DNA of 64,000 bases from positions 1-64,000 of the forward strand of contig NZ_FOQI01000017.1 of NCBI RefSeq assembly GCF_900113705.1, written 5' to 3'. Each line of letters opens with the position of its first letter. Positions within the stretch are counted from its first letter, which is position 1. Both the position numbers and the translations under genes were made by a program. Shown here piece after piece: positions 17,687 to 27,871 of this stretch. Source of the DNA: Collimonas sp. OK307. GTDB lineage: Bacteria; Pseudomonadota; Gammaproteobacteria; Burkholderiales; Burkholderiaceae_D. The notes under the pieces were generated by a model. The model was given only the letters and a program-made list of their open reading frames with translations. It made no database searches and was not told the origin of the DNA.

Positions 17687-19948
17687 CTATCTTTTTCCGG
17701 TGCGAACGGACTTCTGCTGCACCAGATTCTCGACCGCACCGCGCACTTCGAAACGAACCTGGTCGACCACGGCCATTTTATGGTCTAGCAATTCCAGCAC
17801 GTGCCTCCCGGGCCATGGCATCCAATCTAAAGCCAGTTGCGGATCTGCAGAAGCCGTCCGGTGATTGGCCTTCCCGCCCGCCTTCACCGCAGGCGGCGCC
17901 AGCAACTTGCCATCCAGCCGCCACCAGCCGCTGGAGAGACCGTCTGCAGAAAAACGTATGCGCTGCCGTTGCGGCGGAATATCCGGGTCGAGTGCGACCA
18001 GCATGCCAGGCGTCGGATAACGTATGGCGATGGCGATATCGTCGGATTTGGCGGTCGTGATCAGGCTCTGCTCGGTTCCGGCCAGAAAATATTCCTGGCG
18101 CGGCGCTTCGATCTTGTCGGCATAGCGAATTTCTTGTTGCACCACGCCAGCCGGCTTTTGTGGAATCTGCTGACGCAGCTGATCACGGCCATGCAGGTAT
18201 TGCATCACTTCTTGCCAGATCGGCGCGGCGCCGGTGACGCCGGACACATCCCACATCGGCAAGCCGGATGCATTGCCGACCCAGACGCCAACCGTATACC
18301 GATCAGAATAACCAACCGCCCAATTGTCGCGCATGTCTTTCGAGGTGCCGGTTTTTACCGCCGTCCAGATCCGTGTCGAAAGCGCATTCTCAAGGCCGAA
18401 GGTGCGGCTGCGGGCGCTACGGTCAGACAAGATATCGCCGATGATGAAAGCGGCGCCGGGCTCCATCACTTTGCTCATTTTTACGGCAGGATCCGCCAAT
18501 GTATTACGCACACCGCTATAGCGCCCCTGATTGGCCAGCGTGCGATAAGCGTTGCTCAGCGCCAGCAAGCTGACATCGGCGCTGCCCAGCGCCAGGCTGT
18601 AACCGTAATAATCGCCGGATTCGCGTAACTGAAAACCTAGTTTTTGCAGACGTTCGAAAAAAATCGTAGGAGTGACCGTCACCAGGGTCCGCACAGCTGG
18701 AATGTTCAAGGATGAAGCCAGGGCCGTGCGCGCGCTGACCAGGCCTTTGAATTGCTTGTCGTAGTTTTGCGGGATATACAAGCCGCTGGCGGTGGGCAGA
18801 TTGATCGCCGCATCGTTCAATATCGAGGCGGCAGTCATCCATTTTTTTTCGATGGCCAGCTCGTACAAGAACGGCTTCAAGGTCGAACCTGCTTGTCGTA
18901 AAGCTACCACGCCATCGACATCGGCAGCGTTGGAAAACGAACCGCTGGAACCGACCCAGGCCAGCACGTCGCCGCTGGCATTGTCGAGCACGATGACGGC
19001 GCCGTCTTCAATATTGCGCTCGACCAGAGAGGCCAGCTGCCGCCGCAGCGCGTCATTGGCAAAACGCTGAACGCCGGCGTCCAGTGTTGAACGCACAGTT
19101 TGTCCTGGCGTGCGCAACAGTTTTCGCGCCAGATGCGGCGCCAATTGCGGCGCGCTGGTGGTGACGATGACTTCTGAATTCGAGCCAGTCCGGACCAGGG
19201 CTAGTAAAGTAAAATCTTCCAGCCCCTTGCATTCCTGCGCCGCATGCTGCTCCTGCAAGATACGGCAGGCGCGTTCGGCGACACGCGCCGGCTTCGCGTT
19301 CGGGCCACGAATCAACGCCACCGCTATCGCCGCTTCGCGCTGGCTCAAGCCACTCGGATGCTTGCCGAACAGTACCCGCGACAAGGCATGTATGCCGACC
19401 AGTTCTCCACGAAAACTGACCAGGTTCAGATAAGCTTCCAGGATCTGGTCCTTGCGCCAGTTGCGCTCCAGCTGTTGCGCCACCATAACCTGGGACATCT
19501 TCTGCTGGATTGAACGCGGCGCGTTGCGGCGTCTCAGATCGTCGTCCAGCAAACCCGCAAGCTGCATGGTGATGGTCGATGCGCCGCGGGTTCTTGTGTT
19601 CCATAAATTGCCCCAAGCGGCGGCGGCCACAGCGTTCCAGTCAACTCCGCTGTGTTGATAGAAGCGCCGGTCCTCCGATGCTACCAGCGCGTTGCGCAAC
19701 GCTGGCGACACATCCTCCAGTGCTATCCATGACAGCCGGCGCTCATTCGGATTCAGACGAATCTGTTGCAGCAACTGGCCCTTGCGATCATACAAGCTGG
19801 CTTCGGATGAGCGGAATTCGTGCTGCACATCGGCGAAGCTTTGCAGGGCGTGCACCCGTCCGGCGCTTAAGGCCAGCACCAGCACAGCGCCCGAAGACCA
19901 GCGCGTGACGCTAGCCGAAATGCGGGTCGAACTCACTTCACCGTCCAT
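17687..19948 (-). CDS. pbpC: Penicillin-binding protein 1C
   Basis: PbpC is a bifunctional peptidoglycan synthase. The 753-residue protein has the glycosyltransferase domain with catalytic E92 in SEDRRFYQHSGVDW, and the transpeptidase domain with S355-TLK, S413-LN and K532-TGTS. A C-terminal BiPBP_C domain (about residues 660-740) is characteristic of the 1C class. The N terminus has a short hydrophobic anchor. Its start overlaps the end of the alpha-2-macroglobulin gene by 16 nt. In enterobacteria pbpC and an alpha-2-macroglobulin gene form the same pair, thought to repair the wall and trap proteases after attack. Confidence 0.95.
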   Translation of the reverse strand: MDGEVSSTRISASVTRWSSGAVLVLALSAGRVHALQSFADVQHEFRSSEASLYDRKGQLLQQIRLNPNERRLSWIALEDVSPALRNALVASEDRRFYQHSGVDWNAVAAAAWGNLWNTRTRGASTITMQLAGLLDDDLRRRNAPRSIQQKMSQVMVAQQLERNWRKDQILEAYLNLVSFRGELVGIHALSRVLFGKHPSGLSQREAAIAVALIRGPNAKPARVAERACRILQEQHAAQECKGLEDFTLLALVRTGSNSEVIVTTSAPQLAPHLARKLLRTPGQTVRSTLDAGVQRFANDALRRQLASLVERNIEDGAVIVLDNASGDVLAWVGSSGSFSNAADVDGVVALRQAGSTLKPFLYELAIEKKWMTAASILNDAAINLPTASGLYIPQNYDKQFKGLVSARTALASSLNIPAVRTLVTVTPTIFFERLQKLGFQLRESGDYYGYSLALGSADVSLLALSNAYRTLANQGRYSGVRNTLADPAVKMSKVMEPGAAFIIGDILSDRSARSRTFGLENALSTRIWTAVKTGTSKDMRDNWAVGYSDRYTVGVWVGNASGLPMWDVSGVTGAAPIWQEVMQYLHGRDQLRQQIPQKPAGVVQQEIRYADKIEAPRQEYFLAGTEQSLITTAKSDDIAIAIRYPTPGMLVALDPDIPPQRQRIRFSADGLSSGWWRLDGKLLAPPAVKAGGKANHRTASADPQLALDWMPWPGRHVLELLDHKMAVVDQVRFEVRGAVENLVQQKSVRTGKR

Positions 19949-22900
19949 TTCTGGTTAGGGCTTTCACCAAACATTTCCGGCGCATACATCGCCTCCACCC
20001 GAGTCGGCGGCAAACTGAATTCGCCCGGGTTGTTGATGCGGAAGGTATACGTCATGGTGAATTTCCCTTTCGGCACGTATTCGTAATAACTGCGGAATGC
20101 TTCAAAGCTGCGTTCTTCATACGCCACCCAGGCATTGCCGGCGGGCCGTTCGCTGCTGGTGGCGATGGCCGAATCACGTCCCAGGCTCGAACCCAGCAAG
20201 GTAGCGCCGGCCGGAATCGGATCGGTGACCACAACCCAGGTCATGTCGGATTGCGCATCGACTTCCAGGTCGATCCGTACCACGTCGCCACGGGTATATT
20301 TCCCCTTTTCCTTTTGTTCTACCGGAACGATTTTTTTACTGATCCGATAGCCGCTGGAGAATGGTTTCTTCAGTACTACCGCTGCCAGGCTTTGCACTGT
20401 CACCCAAGGCGCGCCGCTACCGGCGTGGCTTAATTTCAGTTCTGCGGGCGCAGCGGACGATGGCCACGGTAGTTGCAGCTTGCCGACCTCGGCCGCGGCG
20501 GTAGGCCAGCTGTAACTTTGGCTACCACCCACAGTTGCACCCTGCTCCAGGCTGGCTTTGGTAACACCGCTCACCTTTTCAGATTCAAATTTGCGCGCGA
20601 ATTTTTGCAGTGCGAGCGAGCCCCACAGATTAGCCGTGGTGGTGGACCAGTGACCGCGCTGCTGCCGCTGGATAGCGCCATTGATCAGCTTCGGCATGTC
20701 TTCTTTCCAGGCCGGATTTTCCAGCATGGTCAGCACCAGCCGGTTGGCATTGGCATCGGCGCTGGCCATCAGCCACCACCAGTAATCGCTGCTCTCGGTC
20801 GAGAAGCCCATGCGCGTGCTTTGGTAATTCAAGCGCGCCCGGATGATCTGGTCGGCTTCGGCCTGGCGTTTGACGCGGTCCGGAATGCTGGATACCCGTT
20901 GCAGGATATTGATCCAGTCCAGTACCGCCGAAGTCGGCCACAGGTTGGGTGACAACTGAATCGAATCCAGCATCGCCGGCCGCACCCGGTCGTAACGCGA
21001 CAACGCTTCCAGCGCGGCAAGCTTGCGCACATCCAGGTCTTTCTGCGGCGACCAGAAATCACGGGTGATCTTGCCTTCCACAAACGCCGCCAGGCCATCC
21101 AGCATCTTGTCGCGGCTTTGCTGCGGAATCGCAAAACCGGATTCCTGCGTCACCGCCAGCAAGTAGGCGGTCAGGGTATCGCTGCCGCGGCGCGCATTAC
21201 CTTCGTTCGGCGGATAGTAATAAGCCAGGCCGTCGCTATCCAGATAAGTCGGCAAATCGTTCAATACCTTTTGCCACATCGCTTCGTCGCGCAAACCGAT
21301 CGCCTTCGATGTCTTTTGCTCCAGGCAGGAGAACGGGTAACTGACGAAATAGCGGCGCAATCCATCGCTACCGGAAGCCAGCGACGGCGCCAGCGAAATC
21401 GCCAAGCCCCCACGACCCGGCAAACCATCGGCAGGTGGCGCTACCGCCATGCTGAACGGCTTATCGAGCTGGAACAAAGTAGCTTGCTGCACCGTCACCG
21501 GCACCGCCGGCACTACCCGCTGAGTGAACTTAATGCTGTCCTTGACCTTGAGGCCGCCTTGTTCCTGGGCGTTGATTTCCCATACCAGCTGGCCGACGTC
21601 CGGCGGCACCGTCACCGTCCAGGTCAATTCACGCGTCTCACCGGCAGGAATATTCTCGTCCTTGGCCGGCAATGGCGTGGCAGCCGGCAAACCGCCAGCC
21701 TGCGCCGTGGCATGGACTTGCATGGCACGGGTGGTGGTGTTGCGCACTGTTACCAGCGCACTGAAATTGTCGCCTTCGCGCACCAGCGGCGGCAAGCCGG
21801 AAATCAGTTGCAAATCTTGAGTCGAGCGGATGCTGACGGCGCCGGTGCCGAACAGACTGTCGCCGCTTTGCGCCACCGCGACTATCTTGAAACTGGTCAA
21901 GGCATCGTTCAAGGGTACGTCAACCTGCGCCCTGCCGTTGGCATCCAGCACAATGGCGGGCTTCCACAACAACAGGGTATCGAACAATTCACGGGTCGGC
22001 GATTTACCGCCGCCACCGCCAGCCGGAATAGCTTTGCGGCCGTAATGGCGCTTTCCGACGACCTGCATCTGCGCGGTCGAGGTCTCCACGCCATAGCTGC
22101 GCCGTTGCAGCATCGCTTCCAGCAGATTCCAGCTCTTGTTGGGCTCCAGCTCAAGCAAGGCTTCATCGACCGCCGCCAAGGCGATTTCAGCGCCGGCCGC
22201 CGGTTTGCCGTTAGGCAGATTGACCTGGATATTCACTTTGGCGGTGGTGCGGATCGCATAACTAGGCTGATCCGCCTTGACCGTCACTGCCAACTGGTTG
22301 GCAGCAGTACCGACCGTAATTTCAGCGATGCCGTATTTGTAGGCCGGCTTGGCCAGGTCGACGGTTGCGCTTGGCGCCTGGTATTCCTTGAATTCGCTCC
22401 ACCAGTTCAAAGGTTCTTTCCAACCCCAGGTAAAGAAGGAGTACCACGGCACATCGCGCATGCGGCCACGCACCGCGAGCACCGAGACATACACGTTAGG
22501 GCCGTAGCTAGCCTTTACCGGCAGGCTGAAGGTTGGATCCTGGCCATTCAGTTGCACCACCTGGGTTTCGATCACGCCTTCGCGCTCCACCACGATCAGC
22601 GCGGTAGCATAGCGGAACGGCATGCGCACCTGGAACTTCGCGCTTTCGCCGGGCTGGTAAATCTTTTTTTCAGGCAGGATATCGATGCGGTCCTGGTTCT
22701 CGCCATCGAACCATAGTTCGCCCTGCTTGGTCACCCATACAGAGCTGGTGGCAAGCGCCGGATAGCCGTTGCCATCCTGGCCCTTGGCGGTCAATTCGAT
22801 ATTACCCGGCTCCAGCAATTCGACAGTACAGATCATCAAACCGCGGGCATCGGTTTTACCGGAACACAGCGGCCCAAGGTCGCTGCCGGTAGCGGTATTT

Positions 22901-25824
22901 TCGTAGGCGTAGAAGCCGCCGACCATACGCTTGCGGTGCGAGTTGGTTTGCTTGCTCGATCCGCTGATTTCAATCGGCACGCCGGCTTGCGGCTGGCCTG
23001 CCGGATTCAGCGCAACCGCAGTCAAAGTCAATTTCTTTTTGACCGAAACCCACTCCCCCGCTTTCAAGCCGACCACCACCGCCGAGGGCCATATCGGCGT
23101 GACGCTCGATACAGTCTGGATTTCGCCGTTCGGATCGGCATACGTCATTTCAGTCAGCAATTCCTTCGGCGCCGTGATCGTCGGCAAATCCTTCACCACC
23201 GTTTTTCCGGCCCCGTTTTTATCCAGCGTCACCGGCAATTTGTCGGCCACGATCTTCTGGTTGTCGGCGCTATTGTCATCGTCATTGCGCTTCACAAAAG
23301 AATAACCGTCGTAGCCGGCAAAACTGACATCCTTGCCGCGCAACAGGCTTGTAATGTGCACTGCCTGGCCGGAGGCACCGCCGCCGTTCAGATAATTCAG
23401 TTGCACGCCCAATGGCACTTCCTTGGGCGCGATCAATGTCTTCGGCGGCGTAATCCGTCCCTGCAGCAGCGGCAAACGGAATTCTTCGACGCGGAAACTG
23501 CCGGTGCTGTAGCTGCGCCGGCCCTGGTCGTAGCCGCCATCGTCGTTATTCGCGCTGTCAGTGTCCGCGTCATCAGCATCCGTGTTGTTAGCGCCGCTGA
23601 CGCCACTCTTGACCTTGCCGCCGTCCAGTACTACCTCATAACTGCCGAGCTTGGCTTCTTTCGGAATCTGGAACACGGTTTCGGCATTTTTCCGGCCACG
23701 CCAGGTCAATGCAAACTGATATTCCTGGCCGCTGCCCTGGTGCGTGATGCGCGCCCGTGTCGGCAGTTTATCGTTTGGCAGCAAGCCGAAACCTTGCATG
23801 GTTTCGGTGCGGATCACATGTTTCATCGACACCGTTTCGCCGGCACGGAACAGTGTGCGATCGAATATCGTGTGGGCACGCACCGTGGCCGATTTATCGT
23901 AGTCCGTCGGCAAATTGAAACGCCAGGACTCGATACCGTCATTCCATGAGGTCAGCGCAAATGCCATATCGGCGCGGCCTTTCTCATCGTTCTTGCGGGC
24001 GCTGACGAAGAAGCCGTCAATTTGCCCCGGCTGGTTGCTGGCGCCATTGCGGCAGCCATCGACCGGGAACTCCGGCACCATGGCGACGCCTTGCTTATCG
24101 CTCTTACCGCGCCACAGCTCGGTGCCGCGGCAATCGGAGATCCGCACGTCGGCATCACTCACCGGTTTTGCGTTATCCAGTGTCGTGACCCACACCGCGC
24201 CATTTTGCCGACCGATCTTGACGTGCACCGATAAATTGGTCACCAGCGCGCTGGTCCGTACATACATTGGGGCTGCTTTACCCAGCAAGGCCGCACCCAG
24301 CTTTTGCGATTCCAGTTCGACCACATAGAAACCGGGATCCTTGAGAGGAATACCGATCACTTCAAACGGCCGCACGCCGTCTTTGCTATCCGGCGACGGC
24401 GGCAAGGTCAAGGTCTTCGCGCCAGCCTGCTTTGCCAGCAAACCGATGCTGCGCGTTTCAACCTGCTTCTTGTCGATGGTGATGCTGGTTTCATGATAAC
24501 GCCTGAGTTTGGTCAGCCAGGCGATGATGCTCTGGTCGTCGCTGACTTTCAGATTACTGACCGTGCCGGGATTGACCTTGCCATCGGCGCTGCGCACCAG
24601 CATGCCGGTTTCAACGCTGCGCAAGGTGACCGGCAGCGTGGCGTCGGCATTCAGCTCAATGATGCCGAACGGAGCCGACGGAAACTTTGCCAGCGGTGGA
24701 TAATCCGCCATCCGTATTTTCAACGGAAACGCAGCGGCATTCGACAGTGGCCGGCCGGTCTCATCCTGGAAACCGTTCGGCAGTTCGACGCTAAGCTCCG
24801 CCTTCTCGGCAAACGGCGGCTTGAATGTCAATTGCGAGACGGTGTCATCGTTATCGTTTTTTTCAAAAAACGGTTTCAGCTTGCCATTGTCGGCGTGCAG
24901 CGTCACGCCTTCAGCCAGCTTGCGCGGCACCGGCGTGGTGAACAGTATGCGCAGCGGCAGGATCGGTGCGCAAGCGGCGTTGGCGTTTTCGCGCTCGCAG
25001 CTGACGCTGGCGGTGAATACCGGCCGCACCGTGAACTTGAACACCTGCGGCTGGCTGCTGGCGATGCCTGATGGCGTGCTTACGCCCTTGTCCCATACCA
25101 GGCGAACCGCGGCATCGTTAGGCAAGCGTTGCTGGCATTGCACAGTGCTGACTCTTTCGGGATTGATCTTGTCGGCAAAATGGTCGAGCAGCTGCTTGCG
25201 TTCTGCAGCGGCGATGAATTTGACCGGAATCCGTTCATGCACACCTTCAGCTTCGCAATACACATGTTTCAATATGCTGTCGCTGGTGGCGGCGCCGTTT
25301 TGTATCAGGATGAAAACTTGCTCTTCATCGATTTTGTCCCCGTACGGCATGGCATTGATGACAGCAGGACCGCCGGTATTGAACTGGAATGTGCTCTTGC
25401 CGCTGACTGCCGCGCCGGATAGCAATTTGAATCCCGGCTTCAGGGCAAAGCTGCAACGCGTCCCCGGCGGTACATCGCGCACGAAATCATAGATCCAGTT
25501 ACGCTCGTCGGCCCAGCGCCCGCTGCCTGCTTCAGAACAACTGATATCGAACGGCATGGGCGCCTTCGGATCGCCGAATTTGATAGCGGCTTCGGAGAAA
25601 TTAACCCGCACCTGGCGCACTTGGGCGATCTCGCCTTGCGGCGCAAAACTGCTGATATTGGCCGCATCGGCTGCCGGCGCCATCTGAGCACCCAGCAATG
25701 CCATGACCAGCGCGAGGGTATTGCGTGCGCCGCCGGCGCCGAAGAATTTGCGGCCGAAAAAAAGCAGCTCCGAAAATCTCACGGCGCTGCAGTTGGTTTT
25801 TTTCCGCTCTGTCGCTGATTGCAT
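19933..25824 (-). CDS. Bacterial alpha-2-macroglobulin, thioester type
   Basis: A 1963-residue protein, longer than E. coli YfhM (about 1650). It carries the thioester motif CLEQ with C1500 in PFSCLEQKTSK, a bait/MG domain array before it, and the thioester and receptor-like domains after. An N-terminal signal segment (ALVMALLGAQMAPAADA) points to the periplasm, but there is no lipobox, unlike the E. coli lipoprotein. Residues about 765-790 form an Asp/Asn-rich loop. It likely inactivates host or competitor proteases that breach the outer membrane and works with PBP1C downstream. Confidence 0.93.
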   Translation of the reverse strand: MQSATERKKTNCSAVRFSELLFFGRKFFGAGGARNTLALVMALLGAQMAPAADAANISSFAPQGEIAQVRQVRVNFSEAAIKFGDPKAPMPFDISCSEAGSGRWADERNWIYDFVRDVPPGTRCSFALKPGFKLLSGAAVSGKSTFQFNTGGPAVINAMPYGDKIDEEQVFILIQNGAATSDSILKHVYCEAEGVHERIPVKFIAAAERKQLLDHFADKINPERVSTVQCQQRLPNDAAVRLVWDKGVSTPSGIASSQPQVFKFTVRPVFTASVSCERENANAACAPILPLRILFTTPVPRKLAEGVTLHADNGKLKPFFEKNDNDDTVSQLTFKPPFAEKAELSVELPNGFQDETGRPLSNAAAFPLKIRMADYPPLAKFPSAPFGIIELNADATLPVTLRSVETGMLVRSADGKVNPGTVSNLKVSDDQSIIAWLTKLRRYHETSITIDKKQVETRSIGLLAKQAGAKTLTLPPSPDSKDGVRPFEVIGIPLKDPGFYVVELESQKLGAALLGKAAPMYVRTSALVTNLSVHVKIGRQNGAVWVTTLDNAKPVSDADVRISDCRGTELWRGKSDKQGVAMVPEFPVDGCRNGASNQPGQIDGFFVSARKNDEKGRADMAFALTSWNDGIESWRFNLPTDYDKSATVRAHTIFDRTLFRAGETVSMKHVIRTETMQGFGLLPNDKLPTRARITHQGSGQEYQFALTWRGRKNAETVFQIPKEAKLGSYEVVLDGGKVKSGVSGANNTDADDADTDSANNDDGGYDQGRRSYSTGSFRVEEFRLPLLQGRITPPKTLIAPKEVPLGVQLNYLNGGGASGQAVHITSLLRGKDVSFAGYDGYSFVKRNDDDNSADNQKIVADKLPVTLDKNGAGKTVVKDLPTITAPKELLTEMTYADPNGEIQTVSSVTPIWPSAVVVGLKAGEWVSVKKKLTLTAVALNPAGQPQAGVPIEISGSSKQTNSHRKRMVGGFYAYENTATGSDLGPLCSGKTDARGLMICTVELLEPGNIELTAKGQDGNGYPALATSSVWVTKQGELWFDGENQDRIDILPEKKIYQPGESAKFQVRMPFRYATALIVVEREGVIETQVVQLNGQDPTFSLPVKASYGPNVYVSVLAVRGRMRDVPWYSFFTWGWKEPLNWWSEFKEYQAPSATVDLAKPAYKYGIAEITVGTAANQLAVTVKADQPSYAIRTTAKVNIQVNLPNGKPAAGAEIALAAVDEALLELEPNKSWNLLEAMLQRRSYGVETSTAQMQVVGKRHYGRKAIPAGGGGGKSPTRELFDTLLLWKPAIVLDANGRAQVDVPLNDALTSFKIVAVAQSGDSLFGTGAVSIRSTQDLQLISGLPPLVREGDNFSALVTVRNTTTRAMQVHATAQAGGLPAATPLPAKDENIPAGETRELTWTVTVPPDVGQLVWEINAQEQGGLKVKDSIKFTQRVVPAVPVTVQQATLFQLDKPFSMAVAPPADGLPGRGGLAISLAPSLASGSDGLRRYFVSYPFSCLEQKTSKAIGLRDEAMWQKVLNDLPTYLDSDGLAYYYPPNEGNARRGSDTLTAYLLAVTQESGFAIPQQSRDKMLDGLAAFVEGKITRDFWSPQKDLDVRKLAALEALSRYDRVRPAMLDSIQLSPNLWPTSAVLDWINILQRVSSIPDRVKRQAEADQIIRARLNYQSTRMGFSTESSDYWWWLMASADANANRLVLTMLENPAWKEDMPKLINGAIQRQQRGHWSTTTANLWGSLALQKFARKFESEKVSGVTKASLEQGATVGGSQSYSWPTAAAEVGKLQLPWPSSAAPAELKLSHAGSGAPWVTVQSLAAVVLKKPFSSGYRISKKIVPVEQKEKGKYTRGDVVRIDLEVDAQSDMTWVVVTDPIPAGATLLGSSLGRDSAIATSSERPAGNAWVAYEERSFEAFRSYYEYVPKGKFTMTYTFRINNPGEFSLPPTRVEAMYAPEMFGESPNQKWTVK

Positions 25825-25975
25825 GGCTACCCTCGGGCTAGGAAAATATGATTTATGTCCTTGCGAGAATACAGTATTTTTGTGTCTTTATGGCAATTCT
25901 ACAGTTTGGATAATGCTTGCAATTATGACAAAATCGGATACTGGCGGTTGAAATTCAATATCAATAGACGTAAAA

Positions 25976-25997
25976 AAACCCCTGGATCCAGGGGTTT
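25976..25997 (-). terminator. 22-bp palindromic terminator beside tRNA-Ser remnant
   Basis: A perfect 22-bp palindrome built on AAACCCCTGG and its complement. An A-run at 25972-25978 becomes a T tract on the minus strand, so it would terminate minus-strand transcripts, as expected 3' of a minus-strand tRNA gene. Only the last bases of such a tRNA remain next to it. Confidence 0.65.
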
Positions 25998-26006
25998 AGT
26001 AATTCT

Positions 26007-26017
26007 TGGCGGAGAGA
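26007..26017 (-). other. tRNA-Ser 3'-end-like fragment, candidate attL
   Basis: TGGCGGAGAGA is the exact reverse complement of a CCA-terminated tRNA 3' end with acceptor strand TCTCTCC and discriminator G, as found in tRNA-Ser genes of Proteobacteria. Similarity ends there. It lies between a terminator and a P4-type integrase gene, the classic place for an attachment-site remnant. Short length limits confidence. Confidence 0.5.
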
Positions 26018-26137
26018 CGGACATACAACATATTGTCCATAGCGTTCCTCACAATTCAAAAAACATATATTTTTCAATAAGTTATACAAAACAACAGTCC
26101 ATTGCAGTCTAGACAAGTATGGCTTATTCCGCTATAC

Positions 26138-26161
26138 TTTTGATAGTCATTTTGATAGTTG
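26138..26161. repeat. Tandem 12-bp repeat upstream of integrase
   Basis: TTTTGATAGTCA is followed directly by TTTTGATAGTTG, ending 10 nt before the integrase ATG. The first 12-mer occurs again at 47596-47607 near the other end of the accessory region. Integrase arm-type binding sites or an integrase operator are plausible. Confidence 0.7.
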
Positions 26162-26171
26162 AAAGATTCGA

Positions 26172-27374
26172 ATGCGAACAATTAATCGCTTAAGCGCGCA
26201 GGCCGTCGCGCGCAATGTTAAGCCCGGGTTATATAGCGACGGGGGTGGCTTGTATTTGCAAATAACACGGGCAGGCGTCAAGTCATGGCTTTTCAGATAC
26301 ATGCGCAATGGTAAAGCCAGAGGGATGGGTATTGGCCCTTTGCACACCGTCACTTTAGCAGAGGCGCGCATAAAAGCTCTAAATTGCCGCCGTCAGCTAT
26401 TGGACGATATTGATCCATTGGATGAGAAGCAAACCAGGCAAGTGACACAGAAAATCGTAGCCGCTAAAACGAAGTCTTTTAGCGAATGCGCCGAAGCTTA
26501 TATTGAAGCCCATCGTGCTGGCTGGAAGAATGTAAAGCACGGCGCTCAGTGGGAAAGTACTCTCGAAACGTATGCGGGACCTGTCTTCGGCGATTTACCT
26601 ATCTCTGCAGTTGATACGGCATTGGTGATGAAAGCCTTAGAACCGATCTGGACAACGAAGAATGAGACAGCGACACGAGTGCGCGGCCGCATCGAATCAG
26701 TACTAGATTGGGCGACAGTGAGCGGTTATCGCTCCGGAGAAAATCCGGCGCGCTGGAAAGGTCATCTTGATCATCTGTTGGCGAAGCCTTCCAAGATAAA
26801 GAAAGTTGTCCATCACCCTGCCCTTCCTTATGCTGAAGTGCCAAGTTTCATCACACTCCTACGTGATCAGGGTGGAACTGCACCACTAGCGCTGGAACTG
26901 CTAATTCTCACTGCTACACGCACCAATGAAGTTCTTAATGCGAGTTGGGACGAAATAGATATGGAAAATAGGATCTGGATAATTCCGGCTGCACGTATGA
27001 AGGCAGAAAAAGAACACCGCGTTCCTTTATCAAAACCCGCGATGGAAATCCTGAAGACGCAACAAGAAGGTGCCGAGGGGGACTATATTTTCCCAGGTCA
27101 GCGCGATGGCCGCCCGATGTCGAATATGGTCTTCCTACAATTTCTAAAACGTATCGAGCGGACTGATATCACTGTTCATGGCTTCCGCAGTACGTTCCGC
27201 GACTGGGTGGGAGAAACAACGAACTATCCCCGTGAAGTAGCTGAGGCCGCCCTCGCACATACCGTAAAAAATAAGGTAGAGGCTGCGTATGCGCGAGGAG
27301 ATCTGTTCATCAAGCGCGCAAAAATGATGCAAGACTGGGCTAGCTATCTCAGCGGAATTGCACCAAAAAATTAA
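26172..27374 (+). CDS. P4-type tyrosine integrase
   Basis: The 400-residue protein has an N-terminal DUF4102 domain (about 1-90), a SAM-like core-binding domain (about 100-195) and a C-terminal catalytic domain with R250 in TATRTNEVL, H336-xx-R339 in HGFRSTFRDW, H363, and the nucleophile Y373 in EAAYARGD. All catalytic residues are present, so it may still be active. P4-family integrases insert islands at tRNA 3' ends. It reads away from a tRNA-Ser-like fragment and lies at the left edge of the mosaic region. Confidence 0.95.
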   Translation: MRTINRLSAQAVARNVKPGLYSDGGGLYLQITRAGVKSWLFRYMRNGKARGMGIGPLHTVTLAEARIKALNCRRQLLDDIDPLDEKQTRQVTQKIVAAKTKSFSECAEAYIEAHRAGWKNVKHGAQWESTLETYAGPVFGDLPISAVDTALVMKALEPIWTTKNETATRVRGRIESVLDWATVSGYRSGENPARWKGHLDHLLAKPSKIKKVVHHPALPYAEVPSFITLLRDQGGTAPLALELLILTATRTNEVLNASWDEIDMENRIWIIPAARMKAEKEHRVPLSKPAMEILKTQQEGAEGDYIFPGQRDGRPMSNMVFLQFLKRIERTDITVHGFRSTFRDWVGETTNYPREVAEAALAHTVKNKVEAAYARGDLFIKRAKMMQDWASYLSGIAPKN

Positions 27375-27871
27375 CGAGGCGCCGTGTTTCAAATGCTCTA
27401 TCAATGAATAGTTCTGCAAGGTAGCATGGCCGTTTTTGCGCTCGCATCCTCGCGGGATAGCGTAAGCTGAACGAAGCGAGGAATGCATCATCAGCCGCAA
27501 TGTTTTTTTGTGACCGCGTCAATGAAACCCGCTCTGGAAAAATCGACCTGAAGATCCCAAAGTTGTGCCGCCGCAGCTCTTTCCCTGATTTCTGGGCTGC
27601 GTCGCTCTAAGAAAGAATCGTTGACTCGGGCTTCACGCTGCCCCGCGCTTGTTATCGGGAAATGAACACGCGACGCGCGGGTCCAAGGAAAAACACTTCA
27701 GCCCGAGTCAGCCTAGTACGTCGAGTGGTACGAGAAAACAGTACCACACTTGACTCCTTTTCCGCCTCTTGATGGCACACGACGGCCGCAACCACGGCAA
27801 AGGAGGGAACTAAATTGTGGAGATCTTGACGATTTCCGAACGGAAGTGCTTCTAAAAGAAGTGCGTAACTC
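27375..27871. other. Intergenic region with hairpins, no gene seen
   Basis: No coding frame is convincing in these 497 bases. Two inverted repeats are visible: an 11-bp pair (TGACTCGGGCT at 27622-27632 with its complement at 27700-27710) and a 7-bp stem (GTGGTAC at 27725-27731 with GTACCAC at 27741-27747). A structured RNA or mobile-element scars are possible. Confidence 0.5.

Noticed and set aside
26007-26017. Intact tRNA-Ser gene
   Set aside because: Only the last 11 bases match; the T arm and the rest of the gene are absent.
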